From NCBI GenBank assembly GCA_003135055.1, contig PLDF01000214.1:1-50842 (forward strand): a stretch of 50,842 bases of DNA, given 5' to 3'. How positions within the stretch are numbered: position 1 is the first letter of the stretch; each line of letters begins with the position of its first letter. Below, one piece after another: positions 16,275-25,484 of the stretch. The position numbers and the translations under genes were made by a program. The stretch is from Bryobacterales bacterium. GTDB lineage: Bacteria; Acidobacteriota; Terriglobia; Bryobacterales; Bryobacteraceae. Below the pieces are notes generated by a model. That model searched no databases, had not been told where the DNA came from, and saw only the letters and a program-made list of their open reading frames with translations.

Positions 16275-16500
16275 CTGCCAACCTCAGGGAGAGCGATCGC
16301 GGCGTCGTTGAACTGTTGCATAACGCCGTTCTCGCGAATCACCCCGACGCGGCGAAGCCATCGATCACGGCAGGCGTGCCGTTTAACGACCTCGACAAAT
16401 TTGGTTACACGCCTCTGCTTCATGCCTCCGCGGTGGAGTTCAGGGGACAGCATGTCAATCTGCTGCTGCACGCCATGCACGCCATGAACGGCGCTGGAGA
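16275..16500 (+). pseudogene. Ankyrin-repeat remnant
   Basis: One frame encodes LLHNAVLANHPDAAKPSITA, then DLDKFGYTPLLHASAVEF and QHVNLLLHA. GYTPLLHAS and the surrounding helices match ankyrin repeats (G-x-TPL-h-A pattern). Only about one and a half repeats remain and there is no start codon in a sensible place, so it is a fragment. It sits between two intact small genes. Confidence 0.5.
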
Positions 16501-16529
16501 AGAAAAGGCGAATGTGATATTCTTCTCCG

Positions 16530-16826
16530 GTGAAGCAGTGCCGGGTGTCGTTCAAGGATTCCGAAGGCGTTGAACACGCCGTCGAAGTGGAGGCGCGGAC
16601 GCTCTACGAGGCTGTGGGGCTGGCGATTGATCGTTTCCGCCGCTGCGAGCACGTGCAATACGAACCGAAGGGGCTTCACGAATTCACCGTGGAGCCTCGT
16701 GAGCCCGGTACCCAACACCGGCTAACCAGGAAGATGTTTGAGACATGGCTCCGCCGGCCGGGCGGATCGCCCGCCGATGTGGCGCTGAAGAGCAGATTGA
16801 AGGGTCTCCTGGGCGGCGTGGCGTGA
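16530..16826 (+). CDS. Conserved-looking hypothetical protein
   Basis: A 98-residue soluble protein with a GTG start, MKQCRVSFKDSEGVEHAVEV, followed by EARTLYEAVGLAIDRFRR and EFTVEPREPGTQHRLTRKMF. I do not recognise a named domain. Predicted alternation of strands and one helix suggests a compact alpha/beta fold. It lies 54 bases before the next small gene on the same strand, so the two may be an operon. Base composition is like the neighbouring genes. Confidence 0.55.
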   Translation: MKQCRVSFKDSEGVEHAVEVEARTLYEAVGLAIDRFRRCEHVQYEPKGLHEFTVEPREPGTQHRLTRKMFETWLRRPGGSPADVALKSRLKGLLGGVA

Positions 16827-16880
16827 GGCGCCGATGCCAGGCAGGCAATCGGCCCCACAGATAATTGAGAAGGGATTGGC

Positions 16881-17309
16881 ATGAACAACATAATCTCCGA
16901 GTACCAGAAATGGAAGCAGCAGGGCGAGGACCTGCGCGTACAGGCGAAGCAGGCGATGGAGTCGCGCTTCCGGGAATTGCTCGTAGAAGCGATTCAGGTC
17001 GCGGAAGAATACCGCTCAGACTTCGGGGCGCCGCTGAAGCCGCCTCCGGGCGTTACCTCGTTCCGGTACAAGTCTTCAGCCAAGCTGAAACCCAGGAAAA
17101 CCCAGAAACCCAACGTACCGGCCAAGGGCGCGAGCCAGCCTCCGGCGGCGCTCAAGAAGACAAATCCAAAAATCGCAGGCCTTCAGAAGCGGCTCTCGGC
17201 GGCGCAGCAGAAACTGGAGCACGCCAAAGCGAGTGGCGCTCCCACGAAAAACCTGGAAGACCGGGTTTACGAAATCGAAGACGCGATCCGGCTGTCCACG
17301 CAGGCGTAG
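16881..17309 (+). CDS. Hypothetical coiled-coil protein
   Basis: A 142-residue protein with two helical parts: EYQKWKQQGEDLRVQAKQAM at the N-terminus and KRLSAAQQKLEHAKASGAPT near the C-terminus. They are joined by a lysine- and proline-rich linker (about residues 65-98), which would suit binding to nucleic acid or to another protein. The start ATG follows AGAAGGG. No domain is recognised. It probably shares a transcript with the hypothetical gene before it. Confidence 0.65.
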   Translation: MNNIISEYQKWKQQGEDLRVQAKQAMESRFRELLVEAIQVAEEYRSDFGAPLKPPPGVTSFRYKSSAKLKPRKTQKPNVPAKGASQPPAALKKTNPKIAGLQKRLSAAQQKLEHAKASGAPTKNLEDRVYEIEDAIRLSTQA

Positions 17310-17504
17310 GGGAGCGGTAATTCGTAGTGCCGGTTCAGCGATGGCCGCTCGCAGCCTCGTGGGCGGCGCTTACACGACATGGGTGCGATGCGGCCACTGG
17401 GTATCAAGGCAGCACTTGTAGCTCGACCAAGGACGCTTCGCACACGGCGGGAAAACGAAAGGCGTTCAGTCCGGCTTCCCGGCCGCGCTGAGCGAACTCG
17501 ATCC

Positions 17505-18632
17505 TCAGTAACCCAGGCGCAACATGCCTTCCTGCTTCCCTTGCGCCGAGCCTTGCGTCAACCATTCGAGGGATAGCCTGAACAGCAGCAAGTGATTCTT
17601 CTCCCACATAGCGTTATGCGATGAACAGGCCAGATCGACGAACACCTTTTTGGGTGAGCCCAAATCGTTATAGAGTTCCCGGACGCGGTCGGGGTTGACT
17701 TGCTTGTCATTCGCGCCCGAAATCAGCAGGGTGGGAATCTGTGTTTTCGCTACGACCGCGGTTGTCCATCCCCACGATGTCACCTGGGGCGCGCGCCGCA
17801 CGCCGCCTCCCCAGGTCGCGCCGACGGAGTCCGACAGGATCATCTCCGACCAGACGGAATCGCGAGCCGCCGGCTCGTACTGATCCGTGCAGCCCACCTG
17901 ACGATCCCAGTTGGCTATGAACTCGTCCCTCGATTGCGTGTTCATGGCCGCGCCGTTGGCAGGCGACTGGACCGGAGGGTCCGCTACCGCGGCGCGATTG
18001 TAGGCAGGCGCGAGCAATACCAGTTTCGAGACCCTGTCCGCGTGCTGCGACGCGTATCCGGCCGAGCGAGGCCCACCGAGCGACCAAGCCAGCAAGCTCA
18101 GTTTTTCCACGTGGCGTAGCGCACGTATATGATCCACCACTGCATCGATGTCGTGCCAGTCCGACGCGAGAGTCGTCATCTGGTGCGGGTAGCTTGGCGG
18201 GCAGGGAGCGGCGATCAACGCCGGCACATAGGCCAACTGCTGCTCGCGAGTGAGATTGCAGGGGTCGTTCATCGCCGCGGGGCGGGTGGACCGTCCGTAG
18301 CCCGTCATGTCCATGGAGAACACGTCGAAGCCCGCTTGCGCGAGGTAGGCCATCCAACTGTAGTCGCGATAAGGGACGTCAAAAGCGACTTCGGCGGGCG
18401 TGCCGGCGCCGTGGATGAACAGCGCCACGCGATCTGCCGCGGGCCCGCTTCGCAAGACTGTTCCAGCCTCGACAACCTCCCGGACGTAAATCTCGGCGGC
18501 TTGTCCGGAGATTGCAGGCACGGTGGAGCGAACCTGGACGTAGTGGTCGATTCGCAACAGGCGGCGCCCGTCGTCGCCAAATCCAGCCGGCGCCAGAATG
18601 AGGCCAAGGACAACCACGAATTTGAGTCTCAT
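17505..18632 (-). CDS. Secreted alpha/beta hydrolase
   Basis: A 375-residue alpha/beta-hydrolase fold protein with an N-terminal signal peptide (MRLKFVVVLGLILAPAGFG). The oxyanion strand is RVALFIHGAGTP. The nucleophile elbow is LAWSLGGPRS with S184. The likely acid is D309 in SGANDKQV and the likely base is H339 in CSSHNAMW. It may act on esters or amides in the periplasm or outside; the substrate is unknown. The frame is open to 18941, but that extension is low in family similarity and crosses repeat DNA. ATG 18632 with GGGAG upstream is the better start. Confidence 0.85.
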   Translation of the reverse strand: MRLKFVVVLGLILAPAGFGDDGRRLLRIDHYVQVRSTVPAISGQAAEIYVREVVEAGTVLRSGPAADRVALFIHGAGTPAEVAFDVPYRDYSWMAYLAQAGFDVFSMDMTGYGRSTRPAAMNDPCNLTREQQLAYVPALIAAPCPPSYPHQMTTLASDWHDIDAVVDHIRALRHVEKLSLLAWSLGGPRSAGYASQHADRVSKLVLLAPAYNRAAVADPPVQSPANGAAMNTQSRDEFIANWDRQVGCTDQYEPAARDSVWSEMILSDSVGATWGGGVRRAPQVTSWGWTTAVVAKTQIPTLLISGANDKQVNPDRVRELYNDLGSPKKVFVDLACSSHNAMWEKNHLLLFRLSLEWLTQGSAQGKQEGMLRLGY

Positions 18633-19102
18633 TGAAGATCTCCCAACGCTGCTGCGCCGCTCCATCAGTATACGCCGGGATTCAGCATATGCCCGGATTT
18701 GAATGAGTCGATTGCTCCGGCTCGGGCACTCCTTATCGCTGGCCACTACGCCGCGTCCCGGCGATAGCGATATCGGCGGCGCCAATTCCGCGAGAGCATT
18801 GAGATCTGATATCGGTGGCGCTCTGCTCGCCCGTACAGCTTCCTGGGAACTAGTTCCCCGACCGGGTGGTTTTGTGCTTTTGTGGAAAACCACTCCCTTA
18901 CTTACGGTCGTGGCTCTGATCGGAGCCGCGCGCGTCAGCAAGCGGTTTTCGGTAGCACCGAATCTCGCGGTGGCCTAAGTCTACCGGAAGGGTGCGCGTC
19001 GAGACTATAGGATTAACTTTGGGAGTGGTTCATTTACGCCATCCCCGCAATATTGATGTGACAGAATGGTATGACCTCATTTGCTCTTTATTTCGAGTTC
19101 CG
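18633..19102. other. Divergent gap between hydrolase and PQQ dehydrogenase
   Basis: About 470 bases holding one copy of repeat family 2 (18886-18949). No other gene or clear promoter was recognised. Confidence 0.4.
18886..18949. repeat. Dispersed palindromic repeat family 2, copy 1
   Basis: The left arm AAAACCACTCCCTTACTTAC, then GGTCGTGGCTC, pairs imperfectly with the right arm GAGCCGCGCGCGTCAGCAAG, then CGGTTTT. Copies at 21452-21516 and 24533-24606 share the CCTTACGGTCGCGGCTC arm. The shape is that of REP/BIME-type elements. Confidence 0.65.
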
Positions 19103-21211
19103 ATGCGCACCCTGTTTGCCGCCGTTCTTTCCGTTGCATTGGCCGCCACCGGTCAAATCCCCGATGCGGCCGGAACACACTACTCGCCTCTCTCCGAAAT
19201 TACCCCGGCGAATGTCACCCGCCTGTCGCGCGCCTGGACGTATCACACAGGTGAAAAAGGCCGCCAATTCGAGACCACGCCGCTGCTCGCCGGCGGGCTG
19301 TTATATTTCACCAGTCAAAGTTCGCGCGTGATAGCGCTCGAACCGGAAACCGGCAAGGCGGTATGGACATTCGATCCGCATATCGTCCACACCGTGGAGA
19401 ACCGCGGCGTTGCCTACTGGCCAGGCGATTCGCAAAGGCAGCCCCGCCTCCTATTGGCCACTGGCGATGCCACCCTGATCGCCATCGACGCGAAAACAGG
19501 CAGGCTGGCAATTGAATTTGGCGACAATGGCGCCGTCAACCTGCGCGCTGGCATCACTGAGCGTTTCCCCGAAGCCGCATACAAATTCAGCTCCCCACCC
19601 GCCATTTATCGAAATCTTGCGATCGTCGCTCCCAGCACGCAGGAAAACGTCAGCCAAGGCCCGAGCGGCGATCCGCGCGCTTTCGATGTCCGCACCGGCA
19701 AGCAGGTATGGCGATTCCATACCGTTCCGCAACCCGGCGAGCCAAACAACGAAACTTGGGGACCGGACGGCTGGAAGAATCGCGCCGGCCCCAGCCTGTG
19801 GGGCGAGATTACCGTGGATGCGAAAAGCGGCACGGTCTTCCTGCCAACCGGAAATCCGGCGGACAGTTCTTATGGCGCCGACCGCAAGGGGAAAGACCTC
19901 TACGCCAATTCAGTGGTCGCGCTGGATGCGGCTACCGGCAAATTGCGCTGGTATTACCAGCTTGTGCATCACGACATTTTCGACTATGACGTGACCGGCG
20001 CGCCCGCGTTGATCGACGTGGTAAAGGACGGCCGGAAAATCCCGGCGGTCGCTGAAATCACTAAGATGGGCTTGCTCTTCATTTTGGATCGCACAACCGG
20101 CGGCCCGATTTTTGGCGTCGAAGAGCGGCCCGTTCCGGCCAGCGGCGTTCCCGGCGAACAAGCATGGCCCACCCAACCGTTTCCCATCAAGCCTCCGCCC
20201 CTGGCGCGCACCGCCATGCGGCGTGAGGAAATTACCAAACGCACGCCGGCAGCCGAACGCTACTGCCTCGAGCAGTTCGATGGTTATGAGCATGGCGCCT
20301 TGTATACGCCGTTCGGCCTGAAGCCGACGCTGGTCTTTCCCGGCGCGATGGGCGGAGGCAATTGGGGAGGTGTTTCGTTCGATCCGAAGCTGGCTTACAT
20401 TTTTGTGAACACGACAAGCATGGGTGGCATCGGTCGCATGGCCGCAACCCCGCCCGGATCGCCTGTGCCCTATCGCAACGAGAGCGCGTATGCCCGCTTC
20501 CTCGATCAGGACCAATATCCCTGCCAGCAGCCCCCTTGGGGAGAATTGAGCGCCGTGAACGCGAACACGGGAGATATCGCCTGGCGCGTTCCGCTCGGCG
20601 GTTTTGAGGAGCTGGAATCCGGACCGTACAGGCATGGCGGCGCACCCAATGTCGGCGGCTCTATCGCGACAGCGGGCGGCGTCTTATTCATCGGCGCGAC
20701 GAACGATTCCTACTTCCGCGCCTTCGATTCGCGCACCGGCAAAGAACTCTGGTCGATGAAGCTCGAAGCCATCGCGAACGCTTCTCCAATAACCTACGTG
20801 GGCCATGACGGCCGGCAATACGTCGCGATCGCCGCGGGAGGTCCGGCGCATCTGCGAAACGTGGGCAATTCCCTCAATGGCGCAGACTCGTTGATCGCCT
20901 TCTCGCTGTCCGGCGGCAGTGTCGAAACAGGCGCCGTCACGCCATCGGTTTCCGGTCCCGCTCCGTCAGGGCCTGGCACGCGATCCAATTCCGCGGCAAC
21001 CGGCGCTGCCCTTCCCGATGGCGAGGGCAAACAGCCGGTGATTAAGGTTTGCGGCCGTTGCCACGGAGTGGAAACATTTTCGAGAATGAGGATGACCCGC
21101 GCGGAGTGGCAGGTCGTCGTAACCGACATGGTGCAGCGCGGCGCAACGGGCGCCGAGCCGGAAATGCAGGCGGTAATGGATTACCTCGGCAACTATATGG
21201 CCAGGAACTAA
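19103..21211 (+). CDS. PQQ-dependent dehydrogenase with C-terminal haem c site
   Basis: A 702-residue secreted quinoprotein. After a signal peptide (MRTLFAAVLSVALAATGQ), an eight-bladed propeller follows with typical blade motifs such as TGKAVWTFDP and TGKELWSMKL and the opening segment HYSPLSEITPANVTRLSRAW. This matches quinoprotein glucose or alcohol dehydrogenases, which oxidise sugars or alcohols in the periplasm. Near the C-terminus VCGRCHG gives one CxxCH haem c site (C650, C653, H654), so electrons may pass to a cytochrome within the same chain. The frame is open to 18992, but ATG 19103 begins the signal peptide. The substrate cannot be told from sequence. Confidence 0.9.
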   Translation: MRTLFAAVLSVALAATGQIPDAAGTHYSPLSEITPANVTRLSRAWTYHTGEKGRQFETTPLLAGGLLYFTSQSSRVIALEPETGKAVWTFDPHIVHTVENRGVAYWPGDSQRQPRLLLATGDATLIAIDAKTGRLAIEFGDNGAVNLRAGITERFPEAAYKFSSPPAIYRNLAIVAPSTQENVSQGPSGDPRAFDVRTGKQVWRFHTVPQPGEPNNETWGPDGWKNRAGPSLWGEITVDAKSGTVFLPTGNPADSSYGADRKGKDLYANSVVALDAATGKLRWYYQLVHHDIFDYDVTGAPALIDVVKDGRKIPAVAEITKMGLLFILDRTTGGPIFGVEERPVPASGVPGEQAWPTQPFPIKPPPLARTAMRREEITKRTPAAERYCLEQFDGYEHGALYTPFGLKPTLVFPGAMGGGNWGGVSFDPKLAYIFVNTTSMGGIGRMAATPPGSPVPYRNESAYARFLDQDQYPCQQPPWGELSAVNANTGDIAWRVPLGGFEELESGPYRHGGAPNVGGSIATAGGVLFIGATNDSYFRAFDSRTGKELWSMKLEAIANASPITYVGHDGRQYVAIAAGGPAHLRNVGNSLNGADSLIAFSLSGGSVETGAVTPSVSGPAPSGPGTRSNSAATGAALPDGEGKQPVIKVCGRCHGVETFSRMRMTRAEWQVVVTDMVQRGATGAEPEMQAVMDYLGNYMARN

Positions 21212-21669
21212 GCGGAAATTACGTGCGGAATGCCGGTTTGAACCGGCGCGAGTTTCGTGAAACGCGGGCGATGAAGCTGTTATGCGTGGATCTCTTCATC
21301 GGGTTGTGCGAGACAGACCTCGCAGACTCGGGTCATCGTTGGCTCCTGTTCTGCCCGAGAATATGCTTTGCGCCGCGAAGTAGCTGCAGGGACAAGACCT
21401 CCCAGAGGGGCCGCGAAACAATAAGGCGACCAAATGTTTCAAAGGTGCGCGACCGCTCCCTTACGGTCGCGGCTCTGTCAAATGCGCATGCCGAGCCGCG
21501 CGCGTTAGGAAGCGGTTGGGTCTGAATGTACAGGATATTTCTCCGCGGCTCCGGACGCCTATGTGAACCTTTCACTTCGGTTGTGGCACTTTCCAGTTAG
21601 GGAGTTAGCGCGCGGTCATAATCGGCGGCTCCGCTTAATAGACCGGGCGGGCGCCCGGTCATCATGCCG
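21212..21669. other. Gap between PQQ dehydrogenase and amidohydrolase
   Basis: About 460 bases with repeat family 2 copy 2 (21452-21516). The two flanking genes are convergent, so the region should hold their terminators; no hairpin with a T-run was seen. Confidence 0.4.
21452..21516. repeat. Dispersed palindromic repeat family 2, copy 2
   Basis: ACCGCTCCCTTACGGTCGCG then GCTC pairs with GAGCCGCGCGCGTTAGGAAG then CGGT, an imperfect hairpin of about 24 bp with a loop of about 17 bases. This is the most complete copy in the window. Confidence 0.75.
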
Positions 21670-22833
21670 TCACCGGCGAGCCATCAAACGTTCCCGCGCG
21701 TCATGGTTCGTTGCCAGGTCGATGCAGGTCCACGCCATAGCTATGGCGCCGTCCCCTAGCGCCTTGTCCGCGTCCGGAGTGACGCAGTGCGCGGCGAATT
21801 CCGGCTGATGGTTTACGGCGGGTAAGGAATTGATGCCGATCATCGGATGGATGGACGGCATCGCCAGAGAGACGTTGCCCATGTCGGTAGAACCGGTAGG
21901 CCGCGTTTCCCACTCGCCGAGGTCGGGAAACGGCCTCCCCAGCGCTTCAGAATTCTTGCGGTAAAACGCCGCCATGACATCGTCGTGCCGCATTTCGGCG
22001 TAGGGCTTATCGCCGCCCGCGATCGCAATCTTCGCGCCCGTAGCAAGGCCTCCGGCCTCAAAACAGCGGTAAACTCTGGGCCGCAATTCGGCAAGTTGAT
22101 CCAGGGTCTCGGAACGAATGATGTACTTGGCCGAAGTGTGGGCGGGAACCACGTTCGGAGCGGCGCCGCCGTTGGTCACAATGCCGTGGATTCGATCCGT
22201 CGATCGGATATGCTGGCGCAGCAGGCCCAGCGCCGTTTGCGCGATGGTTAGCGCATCCGCGGCGTTCACGCCCAGCTCCGGAAAAGCCGAAGCGTGGGAT
22301 TCCTTCCCGGTGCAATGAACCTCAAACATGGACGCGGCGATTATCTTTGCCCGGAGCATGTCAAAGGGGGCCGGGTGCACCATCATGGCTGCATGAATGC
22401 CCGCAAAACCGCCACGCTCAAGCAGCAGGATTTTTCCGCTGGCGTTGCCCACTTCTTCGGCAGGCGTTCCGATGACGCTGACAGTGAGGCCCAACTCGTC
22501 CGCCACCTTGGCCGCGGCAAGCGCTGCGCCAACGGCCGAAGCGGCGATAATATTGTGGCCGCAGGCGTGGCCGATTCCGGGCAGGCAATCGTATTCGGCG
22601 CAAATGGCGATATGCAAAGGACCGGATCCGGATCGGGCGCGGAACGCCGTGGGAAGATCGCAAATACCTTTTTCCACCGCAAAGCCGGCGCCGGCCAGCG
22701 ACTCACAGAGCCAGGAGGAGGATTGCTCTTCTTCGAATCCCAGCTCGGGACGGGCGTGGATGCGGTGGCTGAGCTCGATCAGCCCGTCGCGGGCGGAGTC
22801 GAAACGTTCGCGCGCTGCGGATTTTGCGTCCAT
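21670..22833 (-). CDS. M20-family amidohydrolase
   Basis: A 387-residue metallo-amidohydrolase of family M20D (like aminobenzoyl-glutamate, hippurate or IAA-amino-acid hydrolases). Metal-site residues are visible in AEYDCLPGIGHACGHN (D82, H89, C91, H93), in TPAEEVGN (E126, E127) and in MVHPAP. The dimerisation insert follows at about residue 170. ATG 22833 (MDAKSAARERFDSARD) is the start; a further 150 codons are open upstream but do not match the family. It removes an acyl or peptide group from an amino acid; the true substrate is unknown. It is convergent with the PQQ gene and has no clear operon partner. Confidence 0.9.
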   Translation of the reverse strand: MDAKSAARERFDSARDGLIELSHRIHARPELGFEEEQSSSWLCESLAGAGFAVEKGICDLPTAFRARSGSGPLHIAICAEYDCLPGIGHACGHNIIAASAVGAALAAAKVADELGLTVSVIGTPAEEVGNASGKILLLERGGFAGIHAAMMVHPAPFDMLRAKIIAASMFEVHCTGKESHASAFPELGVNAADALTIAQTALGLLRQHIRSTDRIHGIVTNGGAAPNVVPAHTSAKYIIRSETLDQLAELRPRVYRCFEAGGLATGAKIAIAGGDKPYAEMRHDDVMAAFYRKNSEALGRPFPDLGEWETRPTGSTDMGNVSLAMPSIHPMIGINSLPAVNHQPEFAAHCVTPDADKALGDGAIAMAWTCIDLATNHDARERLMARR

Positions 22834-22879
22834 GAGTCGCTTCCTGTCCTGGTTTGAGGTTTCCGGCAGCAAGGATAAC

Positions 22880-23280
22880 ACGGCGCTTCCGGCACTCGAC
22901 GGCGGAGAGAGAATTCGTCGAAATGCGGGATGGCCGCATACGTTGGCCTGGACCAACGCCGTGGATGTACGCGCGCGATCCGGAGCGCCCGGCGTGCGGG
23001 CTGCGGCAGTTTCCGTTTCCGGAAGACACGGAGTATCCGCCGGTGACGCTGTGCGGGCGGAATACGGTGAGGCGGATGCCCCTGGCGCCGGGGCGCAGGC
23101 ACACACGCTCCAGGGAGCGGCGGCCGCGGTTGCGGCAGATGGTCTGCACGCGATCGCGCCGACGATGGAACATGCCGGGACCGCCAGTTGGAGCATTGCG
23201 GCGAGCCTCTGCCCCGCGCGGTCGAGGAATTCGAGCGGTTCAAGAGCTGTCCGGATGGGTGTGGACGCAAACGACGGCGC
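22880..23280 (+). pseudogene. Possible ThiF-like C-terminal remnant
   Basis: On the plus strand, PACGLRQFPFPEDTEYPPVT followed by LCGRNTVR resembles the cysteine-containing tail of some ThiF/MoeB-type adenylyltransferases. It is bracketed by low-similarity sequence, with frame changes and no start. A long plus-strand frame over this area (to 24416) continues antisense into the VOC gene, which argues against a real full-length gene. This is a weak call. Confidence 0.25.
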
Positions 23281-23435
23281 CAATGACGACAGCGGCTCTT
23301 GACGCGAGTCAGTCTATAAGCGGCCGGCCGAAATCAGGTGGGCCCCGATCCGCAGGCCCGGTGCGATGGCGTTTGGCGTCAAAGGGCGCACGTTGCCGCG
23401 AGGCGCATATCCCGTCGCCCGCCATACCGGGCGCG

Positions 23436-24362
23436 TCAGAATTTGATAAACGGCGAGCAGCAGGGCGTCTGCACCGGCGCCGGCTCCATCAGCTCGGCCC
23501 GGGTAAAATTCGGATCGTACAAATTCAACTGCCATTTTCCATCGCGCCCGATCTTCGGCGGCGCATTCTGCAGATTCATTCCGCGCTCCAGCAGCCGCTT
23601 GTAAGCCGCATCCACGCTGGGCACTCCCAACGCCAGGTGATTCATCACCCCCAGCGTCTTCGGCGACGGATTGTGTACGTTGAGCATATACTCCAGCCAA
23701 TCCGTTCCATCCGGGACGCGCATGTCGATCCAATCCGTCACCTGGTCGGTCTTCCCTCCGTGCCACATCTCGCGGAACCCCAGAATATCCTTGTAGAATT
23801 TGTCGGCCACGTCCCGATCCTGAACCGTCACGCCCACGTGGATGATGTGCTCCGATATCCGCGTGGCCGGCAGAAACTTCCCAAAGTTCTTGCTGTGCAG
23901 CGACCCCGGCATGTACTGGACAAATTCCACGTTGTGCCCGTCCGGGTCTTGGATCATCATGCTCACGTTGCCGTCGAGGCCGGGCTTGAGAGCGTCCGGA
24001 ACCTTCACGCCGCGGCTCGCCAGATAATCGCGCAACTGCGCGATATTGGTAGTCTCAAAGGCAATGTGCGACAGGCGGTCTTCGGATTCCTCCTTCAGAT
24101 CGGGAAACACTTCGATGTACTGGTGGTCGTTGACCTTGAAATAGGTCAGCATCAGCCCGCCAGTGGCCTTGTCGAGCGTGAACGGCTCCTGAAAGCCGAG
24201 GTCGCGCCCGTAGAAATTCCGCGCCGCGGCCAGGTCGTTAGTCTTCAGCCCAATGTGCGCCACGCCCACAATGGGGGGCCGGCTGACGTTAGTCTGCGCA
24301 CTCAGCGCCGACGCAAGAGCGCTCGCGAGAGCGGCGGAAATAATCAGAGAACGGTAGGGCAT
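23436..24362 (-). CDS. Secreted protein with two VOC (glyoxalase-like) domains
   Basis: A 308-residue exported protein. A signal peptide (MPYRSLIISAALASALASAL) is followed by two vicinal-oxygen-chelate modules. The first spans about residues 33-150, with VGVAHIGLKTNDLAAARNFY and MIQDPDGHNVEFVQY. The second spans about 168-290, with EHIIHVGVTVQDRDVADKFY and NLYDPNFTRAELMEP. VOC proteins bind a divalent metal and include dioxygenases, glyoxalases and resistance proteins. Both modules keep the His and Glu type positions. The exported location is unusual and the reaction is unknown. The DUF6807 gene is divergent from it, 87 bases away. Confidence 0.87.
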   Translation of the reverse strand: MPYRSLIISAALASALASALSAQTNVSRPPIVGVAHIGLKTNDLAAARNFYGRDLGFQEPFTLDKATGGLMLTYFKVNDHQYIEVFPDLKEESEDRLSHIAFETTNIAQLRDYLASRGVKVPDALKPGLDGNVSMMIQDPDGHNVEFVQYMPGSLHSKNFGKFLPATRISEHIIHVGVTVQDRDVADKFYKDILGFREMWHGGKTDQVTDWIDMRVPDGTDWLEYMLNVHNPSPKTLGVMNHLALGVPSVDAAYKRLLERGMNLQNAPPKIGRDGKWQLNLYDPNFTRAELMEPAPVQTPCCSPFIKF

Positions 24363-24449
24363 GATTCAGCCTCCTTCACAATCTCGCGGCAACGGTTGCA
24401 AGCCGCGATCTCTTGAAGTATATATAGTTCGAACAGAAAACAAAACCGT

Positions 24450-25484
24450 ATGCCGTCCACCCGCCCAACTTTTATGTCCGCCGCTGCCGTCGCGTCTCTG
24501 GTCCAAGCGATGCGGTCTCGCATTTCCCTGGGACCGCTCGCTTACGGTCGCGGCTCCGATCGGAGCCCCAAGAGGGCGCTTCATCAGCAAGTACATCAGC
24601 AAGCGGCGCACCTCCCCGCAATTCTCCTTTCCTTCCTCTCAATCGCTCTGCCCGCCCTTGCGCAATCGCCATTCGCCTGGAAAGATATCGGGGACGGCCG
24701 CATGGAACTACGCGAAGGCGGCAAGCCGGCGTTGGTCTATAACTACGGACCGCAGCTCAAGCCCGGCGCGCCCGAAGACCGCCGCCGCTGCTGCTACATT
24801 TTCCCTCTCGACACGCCGGCGGGCGTCTCTATGCTCGACGATTTCCCCTCGGATCATTGGCACCACCGCGGCCTGTTCTGGGCGTGGCCGGTAGTCGAGA
24901 CGGAAGGGAAAAAGTACGACCTTTGGATGAACATGACGGTTAAGGACCACTCCGCGAAGCCGCCCGCCGTCACTTCTTCCGCCAAACAGGCCCGCATGGA
25001 GACTGAAAACTTCTGGCAGATCGACGGACGCGACATCGTACGCGAAGACGTGCGCCTGACTGTCTTCCCCGCGAAGGACAATGCGCGCGAGTTGGAAGTG
25101 GAACTCACATGGCAAGCCCTCAAGGCGCCGGTCACCCTGCGCGGCTCGCAGGAATCGGGCAAGAGCTATGGCGGCTTCAGCGCCCGCTTCGCCGCGCGTG
25201 AGAACACCGTTCTGCGCGCCGATGGCGAAACGCTCTCAAAAGACGAAGACCTGACGCCGCGCAAGTGGGCCGAACTCGAAGGCGTCTACGGAGGCAAGCG
25301 CGCCACGCTGCGCATCACGCCCGACCCGGCCGGCCCCGGTTTCCCGTATCAATGGTGCCTGCGCAACTACGGATTCGTGGGCGCATCTTTTCCCGGCCGC
25401 ACCGCCGCCGTGGATAGCTACACGCTCGAGCCCGGCAAGCCGCTCACCCTGAAATTCCGCGTGCGCGTGACGGACGCCCCATGA
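24450..25484 (+). CDS. DUF6807 (PmoA-like) secreted protein
   Basis: A 344-residue protein of the DUF6807/PmoA-like family, common in Acidobacteriota and Bacteroidota near sugar-use genes. The family core is clear: LDDFPSDHWHHRGLFWAWPV, then MNMTVKDHS and PYQWCLRNYGFVGASFPGRT. A hydrophobic signal-like segment (LPAILLSFLSIALPALAQS) ends near residue 70. Upstream of it the frame runs through a copy of palindromic repeat family 2 (24533-24606), which adds about 25 residues and separates the ATG from the signal peptide. No start codon lies between the repeat and the signal peptide, so the repeat probably displaced the original start. Export may be impaired. The function of the family is not firmly known. 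Confidence 0.78.
   Translation: MPSTRPTFMSAAAVASLVQAMRSRISLGPLAYGRGSDRSPKRALHQQVHQQAAHLPAILLSFLSIALPALAQSPFAWKDIGDGRMELREGGKPALVYNYGPQLKPGAPEDRRRCCYIFPLDTPAGVSMLDDFPSDHWHHRGLFWAWPVVETEGKKYDLWMNMTVKDHSAKPPAVTSSAKQARMETENFWQIDGRDIVREDVRLTVFPAKDNARELEVELTWQALKAPVTLRGSQESGKSYGGFSARFAARENTVLRADGETLSKDEDLTPRKWAELEGVYGGKRATLRITPDPAGPGFPYQWCLRNYGFVGASFPGRTAAVDSYTLEPGKPLTLKFRVRVTDAP
24533..24606. repeat. Dispersed palindromic repeat family 2, copy 3 (inside a gene start)
   Basis: ACCGCTCGCTTACGGTCGCG then GCTCCGATCGGAGCC matches the left arm and loop of the other copies; the right arm is rearranged (CATCAGCAAGTACATCAGCA then AGCGGC). It lies within the N-terminal coding region of the DUF6807 gene. 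Confidence 0.65.

Noticed and set aside
22854..24416. A 520-codon plus-strand frame over the VOC gene
   Set aside because: Mostly antisense to the VOC gene, whose two domains are clear. Only the first 400 bases have a weak ThiF-like piece, listed separately.
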